A stretch of DNA of 64,000 nt, from contig NZ_JAFIBU010000001.1 in the NCBI RefSeq assembly GCF_017833255.1, positions 4,169,501 to 4,233,500 of the forward strand. The letters are read 5' to 3'. The notes below the pieces were generated by a model. The model was not told the DNA's origin. It did no database searches and saw nothing but the letters and a program-made list of their open reading frames with translations. The stretch comes from Paenibacillus sp. PvR098. GTDB lineage: Bacteria > Bacillota > Bacilli > Paenibacillales > NBRC-103111. This document shows, one piece after another, positions 1 through 6,124 of the stretch. The translations under genes and the position numbers were made by a program. Position 1 is the first letter of the stretch. The number at the start of each line of letters is the position of its first letter.

Positions 1-2
1 TT

Positions 3-209
3 CGTGGTATTCTTAAAATGATGGAAGAGGCAAAAGATTGCAAAGATGTCGTAGCGCAGCTCTCTGCTGTACGCAGTGCCGCGGATAAAGCGATGGCCTA
101 TATTGTAGCCGTCAATTTGGAGCAATGCATTTTGGAGGAAAAGGAAAAAGGAAAAGAAACGGGCAAGATTGTTCAGGAAGCTGTTGAATTGTTAGTGAAA
201 AGTCGATAA
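3..209 (+). CDS. CsoR/CstR-family transcriptional repressor, 5' end cut by window
   Basis: This is the C-terminal two thirds of a DUF156 (CsoR/RcnR/CstR) all-helical repressor; the reading frame is open to the window edge, so the start lies outside. The visible part runs from RGILKMMEEAKDCKDV through QLSAVRSA to VNLEQCILEE. Copper CsoR proteins use a Cys-His-Cys site. Here both cysteines are present (DCKDV and EQCI), but the position of the histidine four residues before the second Cys is Asn (VNLEQC). A two-cysteine site without the His is what is known for persulfide-sensing CstR proteins. The next gene is a rhodanese, which fits sulfide/persulfide control rather than copper. The call to the family is firm; the CstR subtype is inferred. 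Confidence 0.85.
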   Translation, partial: RGILKMMEEAKDCKDVVAQLSAVRSAADKAMAYIVAVNLEQCILEEKEKGKETGKIVQEAVELLVKSR

Positions 210-225
210 CGAAAAGGGGAGATCA

Positions 226-615
226 ATGATGGACATCAGTACACTTATTAATATTGTTTCAGTTATCCTGCTTATCTGGTTTGCTTATACAAGGTTTGGT
301 CCCATAAGGGGTTTAAGAACCTTGAGGGATGAGGATTTTCGCAAGGAGATAGAAAGCTCCTCCAATCGAGTGCTGGTTGATGTCCGTGAACCGCATGAGT
401 TTAAAGGCGGTTATATACCGGGAGCTAAAAATATACCGTTATCCCAGTTCAATCGACGCTTGGCGGAAATTCCGCAGGATAAGGATGTGCTTCTCTACTG
501 TAGAAGCGGGATGAGGAGTAAACAAGCAGCGCGTATGTTGGGGAAGAAAGGCTATTCCAAGCTGGCGCATTTACAAGGTGGAATTAGTGCCTGGAGCGGA
601 AAGCTTTCTAAATAA
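226..615 (+). CDS. membrane-anchored rhodanese-like sulfurtransferase
   Basis: This 129-residue protein has one N-terminal hydrophobic segment (about residues 5-22) followed by a single rhodanese domain. Landmarks are VDVREPHEF near residue 51, the GGYIPGAKNIP loop, and the catalytic loop CRSGMRS with the active cysteine at about residue 92, ending in HLQGGISAW. Such proteins move sulfane sulfur between thiols and persulfides; the anchor would hold the domain on the inner face of the membrane. It starts at an ATG behind AAAAGGGGAG, 16 bases after the CstR-like repressor, so the two form an operon. Family call is firm; the role in persulfide handling is inferred from the partner. Confidence 0.92.
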   Translation: MMDISTLINIVSVILLIWFAYTRFGPIRGLRTLRDEDFRKEIESSSNRVLVDVREPHEFKGGYIPGAKNIPLSQFNRRLAEIPQDKDVLLYCRSGMRSKQAARMLGKKGYSKLAHLQGGISAWSGKLSK

Positions 616-677
616 CGTATGGCAAACCAAGGATTGGATACGGTAAGGCGAGCATATAGTAGAGGAGATCGATCCAC

Positions 678-1250
678 ATGTCTGAACGTCGTTTTAATCC
701 AGCCAAGATGGCAAAATTGGACAATCCGGAACGTAGAAAGGCGTTTCCTCCGGAAAAGATTTTATCTTTGCTCGAAATCAAGGAAACTGACGCAGTATTG
801 GATCTTGGTGCTGGAATCGGCTACTTTACGTTACCTGCTGCAGCTCTAACTTCTGGCAAGGTTTATGCCCTGGATGTAGAAGAGCAGATGCTTGAAGTTC
901 TGAAGCAGCGCGTAAACGACCAGCATTTGAATAATGTGGAATTGGTTGAAGGCGTCATTGAAAACATTCCATTGGAAAACGGTCAAGTGGATAAAATCAT
1001 CGCGTCTCTTGTACTGCACGAAGTAGATCCGCTTTCCAAGGGGCTGCAGGAAATTCATCGCGTATTGAAATCGGAAGGGCTCATCTTATGCTTGGAATGG
1101 GAAAAGAAACCGATGGAGCAAGGACCTCCGCTTCATCATCGCATTCATTCGGACGATATGAAAAAAACATTGGAGGACCATGGATTGAACATCGTCACTT
1201 TGATGTTTCCTACGGAGCAGCATTACCTGATCGTCGCGCAAAAAGTATAG
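678..1250 (+). CDS. class I SAM-dependent methyltransferase
   Basis: This 190-residue protein is a small Rossmann-fold methyltransferase. Motif I is VLDLGAGIGYFTLPAA (about residues 41-56), followed by an acidic YALDVEEQML that would bind the SAM ribose, and a motif IV-like IIASLVLHEVD. The C-terminal part is short, as in arsenite or UbiE-like enzymes, but the Cys set of ArsM is missing. AGAGGAG stands before the ATG. It lies 62 bases after the rhodanese and may be its third operon member. The substrate cannot be told from the sequence; in this setting a thiol or sulfide acceptor is possible but only a guess. Confidence 0.85.
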   Translation: MSERRFNPAKMAKLDNPERRKAFPPEKILSLLEIKETDAVLDLGAGIGYFTLPAAALTSGKVYALDVEEQMLEVLKQRVNDQHLNNVELVEGVIENIPLENGQVDKIIASLVLHEVDPLSKGLQEIHRVLKSEGLILCLEWEKKPMEQGPPLHHRIHSDDMKKTLEDHGLNIVTLMFPTEQHYLIVAQKV

Positions 1251-1988
1251 GATGCAATTTAGCTCTTTTATATCATTGGATAGCAACTTCTTTCTATTTA
1301 GAATATTTACCGATTGTGAACATGAACTTTTTACTTCACATATGGCTTCTAGCATGAGCTTTAAGCTGAATCGTGGTGAACCTTATCACAAGTAACAGCA
1401 AGTTTTTTGTAAGAAATTCTTGAGAAGCATGTGATGGGATACAAAGCATAGCTTTGAAATCCGTCGTTTTGAGTGATATACTGAATGAGGCTTTCAGTAT
1501 GTATACATTGTTTTTATTGTATTTTTCATGTCCGAAAACAATACAAATAAATCAACCATATTCTTTCTCTTGCGGCCCTCAATGGGATCGAAGTAGAGCC
1601 AACTAACGTGAAGATCAACGCATCGGGGATAGACTACCTAGTTGTGTTCGCGAGCACCAAGGATGGCGTACTCTGGGTATTATGCACCCCACGGCGGGTC
1701 GATGTTGGACTTCCCGAACCCTTCGCTCTGAAGTCTGGATGAGCTTCCAACAGAATAAGGAGCGTCATAATACAGCAGGCTTCCGGAATGACTACCGAGG
1801 CCTGCAAGTCATTTTCAGCAGTATTCTTCACTCTTAATTTAAAGGATTGATATTGCGGCTCCTGGGCTAGGAGTTGGTGTTCGTTATTTTACCCAACACT
1901 TCTTGACACTCTTTTGATCGGATCGATTATGATTCAATCACAGGATAAGGTAAAATGGTACGATCATAATGAAATAGGAGTTGGAACA
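1251..1988. other. gap with greA upstream region and an orphan coding-like fragment
   Basis: This stretch of over 700 bases holds no convincing complete gene. The frame from 1551 to the TGA at 1740-1742 is open without a start codon, and reads like protein (for example IDYLVVFASTKDGVLWVL), so it could be a decayed remnant; I do not recognise it. The 3' part contains the greA promoter. The opposite-strand frame at 1634-1831 is a shadow of the same fragment. Confidence 0.5.
1903..1933 (+). promoter_or_regulatory. candidate sigma-A promoter of greA
   Basis: There is a perfect -35 TTGACA at 1903-1908 and a TATGAT at 1928-1933. The 19-base spacer is longer than the ideal 17, so the match is imperfect. 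It lies 55 bases before the greA start. Confidence 0.45.
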
Positions 1989-2468
1989 ATGAGCAATGAT
2001 CAAGTGATTATGACGCAAGAGGGTTTGGAGAAAGTAGAGGAGGAGCTCCGGGAGCTCAAGACCGTCAAGCGTAAGGAGTTAGCCGAGAGGTTGAAAGTGG
2101 CGATCAGTTATGGGGATCTCAAGGAAAACAGCGAATATCATTCTGCTAAGGATGATCAGGCCTTTATGGAAACGAGGATCCTGACGCTGGAACGCATGTT
2201 AAAAAACGCTCGGGTCGTGGATGTGGACAGCATGAGCTTGAACGAAGTTAGCGTAGGTTCTGTGGTGATCCTAAATGATATCGAATTCGCAGAAAAGATC
2301 GAATACCGTATTGTCGGTCCGGCCGAGGCGAATGTGGCGGAAAACAAAATCTCTTACGAAAGTCCGCTAGGAAAAGAGCTTTTGGGTAAAAAAGCAGGAG
2401 ACAAGATTAACGTGAACGCCCCAATAGGCATCCTTCAATATGAGCTGCTTGAAATTAAAATGAACTAA
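1989..2468 (+). CDS. greA: transcription elongation factor GreA
   Basis: GreA binds the secondary channel of RNA polymerase and triggers cleavage of backtracked RNA. The protein has 159 residues, the normal length. The N-terminal coiled coil carries EGLEKVEEELRELK and the hallmark acidic tip after ISYGDLKENSEYHSAKD; the C-terminal FKBP-like domain has SYESPLGKELLGKKAGD. The frame is open further upstream to 1914, but the ATG at 1989 sits behind TAGGAGTTGG and gives the family's usual N terminus (MSNDQVIMTQEG). It is transcribed alone, between its own promoter and a strong terminator. Confidence 0.96.
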   Translation: MSNDQVIMTQEGLEKVEEELRELKTVKRKELAERLKVAISYGDLKENSEYHSAKDDQAFMETRILTLERMLKNARVVDVDSMSLNEVSVGSVVILNDIEFAEKIEYRIVGPAEANVAENKISYESPLGKELLGKKAGDKINVNAPIGILQYELLEIKMN

Positions 2469-2486
2469 TATCGAAGCGGTCAAACA

Positions 2487-2514
2487 AAACCACTCCTTAA
2501 CTGGAGTGGTTTTA
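2487..2514 (+). terminator. rho-independent terminator after greA
   Basis: A perfect 10-base stem, AAACCACTCC with GGAGTGGTTT, encloses the loop TTAACT; the stem runs into a T tract. Confidence 0.9.
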
Positions 2515-2629
2515 TAAGGATCAGGACCATCAACAAGTGGGAATTGAAGCTTGCCTTAATAGACAGCACCAGAAGGAATGCTTGTTCGTTCAAGCGACCA
2601 AATAACTGCTGGATAGGAGGCGGGAATGA

Positions 2630-3220
2630 ATGGCTGAAATGCTTTATCAAATGGTATCCGTTCTTATGGTAGCCTTCGTATTTCTTGCGGTGGTGTCCGT
2701 AGTCTATGTAAGCTGGAAGAACGGGATATCGCCCATGCCCTCATCGGCCCCGGTTCGACGTACTGTGGCGGATGAGATTAACCTGCTCAAGTGTCACGAC
2801 ACCATCGTGGAAGCGGGCTCAGGGTGGGGGACGCTTGCCCTGCATCTGCTGCGTCGTTGTTCCGTAAAGCAGCTAATCGGGATTGAAAATTCCTTCATAC
2901 CGTTGTGGATTTCCCGCGCTGCCGCCCGGCTTGCCTTCCGTTTCATGCCGAAATCATTCGCAGCTTCCCAAGCCTCCATCACATTCATCCGAGGGGACAT
3001 TTACACCTATCCGTATGAGACTGCTGATGTGGTAGTCTGCTACTTATATCCCGGGGCCATGAAGCGGCTGAGCACGATCTTCGGCGAGCGGCTGGTGCCT
3101 GGCGCGCGAGTCATTAGCGTTTGCTTTGCTTTGCCCGGATACCGGCCAGAGCGAGTAGTTACCTGTGGAGATCTATATCGCACTAAGGTTTATGTGTATA
3201 CTTTGAAGGCCAATGGCTGA
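2630..3220 (+). CDS. membrane-anchored class I methyltransferase-like protein
   Basis: The protein has 196 residues. It starts with one hydrophobic segment (about residues 6-28) and continues as a Rossmann-type domain with motif I IVEAGSGWGTLALHLLRR and a later DVVVCYLYPGAMKRL at the motif IV position. The ATG stands behind GGAGGCGGGAATGA. The C-terminal strands are short. It resembles the methyltransferase-like proteins found next to membrane functions in many bacteria; neither substrate nor pathway is visible. It is a single gene between greA and the decayed region. Confidence 0.75.
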   Translation: MAEMLYQMVSVLMVAFVFLAVVSVVYVSWKNGISPMPSSAPVRRTVADEINLLKCHDTIVEAGSGWGTLALHLLRRCSVKQLIGIENSFIPLWISRAAARLAFRFMPKSFAASQASITFIRGDIYTYPYETADVVVCYLYPGAMKRLSTIFGERLVPGARVISVCFALPGYRPERVVTCGDLYRTKVYVYTLKANG

Positions 3221-3281
3221 GGGTTCAATACATGCTGATCGTACCCCGAATAACGATGATACAGCAATGTTAAACTCAAAC

Positions 3282-3623
3282 TCAGGTTTCGTTTCTCCCC
3301 TTAATCAATGACAGTAAAAAGGCTGTAAAAGCCATGACGACTGCAATGATGAGCAGCGTTTGGGTACCGGAGTACAACGCGTCCATTCCCTGCCCATGGC
3401 TGCCGTGCCCGCTGTCTTGATCCAGAGCAAAGCTCATCACCACGGCTGCAATCCCCGAAGACATCGCGTGGCCCATTTGTCTGGTTGTTTCCAACATCCC
3501 GGATGAGAAGCCCCGGTATTTATCCTCCAACTGATCCATAATGACATGATTATTGATAGACCAGTAATTACCCATGCCTAACCCGATTAATAAGCCGAGC
3601 ATCACATACCCCCCAATCCCCAC
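3282..3623 (-). pseudogene. C-terminal fragment of an MFS drug transporter
   Basis: About 113 codons encode the last membrane segments of a DHA2 (EmrB/QacA-type) major facilitator. The stretch GLGMGNYWSINNHVIMDQL and the signature FSSGMLETTRQMGHA are typical of the last third of such a 14-helix protein, which normally has over 450 residues. No in-frame upstream coding part is present: the frame runs straight into the end of an unrelated fragment near 3625-3660. The gene is therefore a truncated remnant left by a deletion. Confidence 0.8.
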
Positions 3624-3831
3624 CTGATCAAGGTCCTCAGTCCTTTCTTTCTGAATGCAGGTTCATCTAATTTTGTTAAAGAAAGAGATGCATCACATAG
3701 TGCGCCATAGATTCCATACATAATTGCGATACGAATAGAGTTTTGTGAAGCATGAGCAACTTGTTGGTGAAAATAAACATCGGTGGACTCCTGAATTTCT
3801 TGGGCCAACTGCTGCAGCTGGTTCTTATCAT
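3603..3831 (-). pseudogene. orphan protein fragment between two transporter genes
   Basis: On the minus strand, between the DMT permease and the MFS fragment, one frame reads like real protein (NDKNQLQQLAQEIQEST, then SIRIAIMYGIYGALCD and LTKLDEPAFRKK) and ends at a TGA at 3603-3605. There is no start codon with a ribosome binding site in front. I do not recognise the family. Its last codons overlap the beginning of the MFS remnant in another frame, which marks a recombination scar. Confidence 0.45.
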
Positions 3832-4734
3832 TTAGACGGCGGTTGAATGATTGCCCGGGAAATCCTTGCGTGCCGAACGAAACGCTAACACAAGGACAGA
3901 TACGATGATGCAAAGGCTGCCAAGGAGCTGTATCAAATCCATAGGCGTATGCAAAAACACGGTGGTCACCAATACGGCGGTTAATGGCTCGGCGCTGCCG
4001 AGGATGCTGGCCTGAGCCGGTGTGACGAACCGAAGGCTGTCCAGAAACAGATAGAATGGCGTGATGGTGCCTATGAGCACGATAAATGCGAGCATGAAAA
4101 ACATGAGCAAGGATCCCTGGCTCCAGTCGAATTGCCAAGGAGGGTGAAACATACTAAGTCCGATGCCCCCGATAATCATACTCCATCCGACAACGGAAAC
4201 CGGTCCCCATGCTTTCAATAGCTTCGCAGGGTATAAAGTATAGAAAGCCGCGGCTAATGCGGAGATAATCCCCCACGAAAACGCTTCCTTCGTAATCGTT
4301 AAAGAATGGATAGAGCCGCTCGTCGTCATGAAGAAAATCCCGATCAGCGCTAATAGGAACGCAATGAGCTCTCTGCTTCCCGGTCTTCGTCGCAGGCGCA
4401 GCGAGACAAAGACGATGATGAAGATAGGCCCTAAATACTGCAGCAAGGTGGCAGTAGCCGCATTGCCATGGTGAATCGCGGCAAAAAAAGTGTATTGAAC
4501 GCCCAGCATCCCGATAAACCCAAAAACAAGTAAGGTTAGCCGATCCTTTTTATGTGACCAAACGGAGAAAGCGCTTTTGGATCCCTGAAATAAGCATTGC
4601 AGCAGGATCATGATGCTGCCGGCGGACAGCAAACGAATAGAGACTAACAAGCCTGGCGTTGAAATGAAGTGCTGGAAAAAGAGCTGTGCTGCGATTCCGG
4701 AAAACGCCCAGCAGATTGCGGCGCATAGAACCAT
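3832..4734 (-). CDS. EamA-domain (DMT superfamily) transporter
   Basis: The protein has 300 residues, ten hydrophobic helices and two EamA repeats. It begins with MVLCAAICWAFSGIAAQ and the second repeat includes GSAEPLTAVLVTTVFL, a typical RhaT/EamA signature. These permeases export or import small metabolites such as amino acids; substrate unknown. The ATG at 4734 lacks a well-placed Shine-Dalgarno. A strong GAGGAGGAGA lies at 4761-4770 and the codon at the right distance in the same frame is ATC (4753-4755), which would give TNKGVIMVLC, the more usual N terminus. A non-standard start is possible. Confidence 0.88.
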   Translation of the reverse strand: MVLCAAICWAFSGIAAQLFFQHFISTPGLLVSIRLLSAGSIMILLQCLFQGSKSAFSVWSHKKDRLTLLVFGFIGMLGVQYTFFAAIHHGNAATATLLQYLGPIFIIVFVSLRLRRRPGSRELIAFLLALIGIFFMTTSGSIHSLTITKEAFSWGIISALAAAFYTLYPAKLLKAWGPVSVVGWSMIIGGIGLSMFHPPWQFDWSQGSLLMFFMLAFIVLIGTITPFYLFLDSLRFVTPAQASILGSAEPLTAVLVTTVFLHTPMDLIQLLGSLCIIVSVLVLAFRSARKDFPGNHSTAV

Positions 4735-4864
4735 AATAACCCCTTTGTTCGTGATGTTATTCTCCTCCTCTTACCTGACTGTGTTAACAAGATATTACAA
4801 CAATACACTACCACTATCACCTCAAGGTAGTAAACTGTAAAATGATCACGAGCTCCATCTATGC

Positions 4865-4914
4865 GAAAAGACCCTATTCCATTTCCGGTTTCGGAGAGAA
4901 CAGGGCCTTATTTC
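4865..4914. terminator. hairpin likely terminating the small minus-strand gene
   Basis: The sequence GAAAAGACCCTATTC pairs with GAACAGGGCCTTATTTC around an 18-base loop. Flanking A and T runs allow termination in either direction. It lies just downstream of the small minus-strand gene ending at 5011. Confidence 0.5.
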
Positions 4915-5010
4915 ATTATTCAGCTTCATCTAATCACCTTAACAGACTATGATTTTATAAGGATAGGGGGAAGAAGTGTGTATCGTGGAGCAGATAACAG
5001 CGTGAGCAGC

Positions 5011-5121
5011 TTATTCGTACATCCGGTTACGATATTGATTATAGATCGAATGGGTTTTGTCTTCTTTGACTTCGAGAGCATCGATCATCTTGTTGAAAGC
5101 AGCAACTAATTTTTTTAACAT
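5011..5121 (-). CDS. small 36-residue protein, unrecognised
   Basis: A short gene with all the signals of expression. The ATG (5119-5121) follows AAGGAGG at ideal spacing, and the reading frame encodes 36 residues starting MLKKLVAAFNKMIDALEV and ending NQYRNRMYE before TAA. The first half can form an amphipathic helix (hydrophobic L, V, A, F, I on one face with lysines), the second half is charged and hydrophilic. A sigma-A promoter stands at 5154-5182. I know no family for it. The overlapping plus-strand frame at 4861-5109 lacks a ribosome binding site and is its shadow. Confidence 0.65.
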   Translation of the reverse strand: MLKKLVAAFNKMIDALEVKEDKTHSIYNQYRNRMYE

Positions 5122-5153
5122 TTGAAATGACCTCCTTGATATTGTATAGCTTT

Positions 5154-5182
5154 ATTATCGTACCTCCGGCACCTTTTGGCAA
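5154..5182 (-). promoter_or_regulatory. sigma-A promoter of the 36-residue gene
   Basis: On the minus strand, -35 TTGCCA (5177-5182) and -10 GATAAT (5154-5159) are separated by exactly 17 bases. The start codon follows about 33 bases further on. Confidence 0.6.
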
Positions 5183-5386
5183 AGTCGATATTCCCCTATG
5201 AAAACGGCAATCATTTCCATTGAAAACGAATGAAAGCGAATATCATACCCCTTGATCTCATGATTTTATCGATTTTCACTGTTTTTCATAGATTTTCATA
5301 AAACATGACTTAAGACGCTATAGATTAACACTCAGCAAACAATAGAAGGGTATAGTGGTAGTACGCAAATGAGGAGGTGGATATTC

Positions 5387-5694
5387 GTGAAAAGTTATCC
5401 GATCATCGCATCGGTCACAAAAGAGGAGCAAATTTCCGAATTATTGAACAGCAGCGTGAAGCGAGTCAATCTGATGGCGGGACATATCGGCAATCTGGAA
5501 TCGATCATTAGGCAAATTCATGAAACGGGGAAGCAGGTATACGTCCATTTGGAGATGGTTTCGGGCTTGGGCAGAGATTCGCACACCGTGGAGTACCGGC
5601 AAAGCAATTTAAGGTGGACGGCATCGTAACGACGAAGTCGAATGCGGTGGCTGCGGCCAGACAGGCGGGTATCCCAAGCATTCAGCGCATCTAG
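5387..5694 (+). pseudogene. GlpP-like antiterminator, frameshifted and 3'-truncated
   Basis: The GTG at 5387 follows GAGGAGGT and opens with KSYPIIASVTKEEQISELL, then FGDILNLK-like GHIGNLESIIRQ and GKQVYVHLEMVSGLGRDS, which I recognise as the N-terminal half of the glycerol-operon antiterminator family. After VEY (about 5600) the frame breaks. The homologous continuation AKQFKVDGIVTTKSNAV appears in the next frame, consistent with one lost T in a TAC-CTG-GCA context. It stops at the TAG at 5692-5694 just after PSIQR, where the family would go on for about 80 residues. The 3' part is missing and is replaced by the MerR remnant. Confidence 0.8.
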
Positions 5695-5973
5695 CTGTTT
5701 CCGTTTCTCGAGAAGCCTTTCGCGATGCTGCCTCAGTGCATGGTCAGCATCAAAGGATGGAGAGGTGATCAGGTCCTTGATCTCCTCCAAGCCAACACCC
5801 AGCTCTCGGTAAAAAAGGATTTGCTGCAGCCGATCAACCTCTGGCTGTCCGTAAATACGATACCCTGATGTATTGATTCTCGCCGGCTTGAGAAGGCCAA
5901 TTTCATCATAATATCGGAGCGTCCGGGTGCTGACGCCCGCCAGGAGCGCTAGCTTTTGCACGGTATATTCCAA
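5518..5973 (-). pseudogene. MerR-family regulator, 3' part lost at a junction
   Basis: The protein starts at a TTG (5971-5973) behind AGGAGG with EYTVQKLALLAGVSTRTLRYYDEIG, the classical MerR winged helix, and continues through YRIYGQPEVDRLQQILFYR to RERLLEKRKQLDAL (about residue 100). TipA-type relatives then have a dimerisation helix and an effector domain. Here the frame instead crosses into the antisense of the glpP-like remnant, giving a meaningless tail to 5518. The DNA-binding part may still be made, but the protein is truncated. Confidence 0.75.
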
Positions 5974-6124
5974 GTTCACCCCTCCTGACAAATTCATCGC
6001 AGACCTTTACGTACCGTCAATGTCAATCACATTTGTTGGAATTAGTTTGGTGTGGAACTTAGGGGGAAGTTAGGTGACGGAGATGCTATAATAGCATAGA
6101 AGTCCATTGGAAAGGGAATTCGGC

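Noticed and set aside
1634-1831. Minus-strand frame of 65 codons in the greA upstream gap
   Set aside because: It has no ribosome binding site and overlaps the more protein-like plus-strand fragment.
3832-4138. N-terminal part of a long minus-strand frame 3602-4138
   Set aside because: It is the shadow of the EamA permease; only the part below 3831 is protein-like.
4861-5109. Plus-strand frame of 82 codons
   Set aside because: It is antisense to the small gene at 5011-5121 and to its terminator, and has no ribosome binding site.
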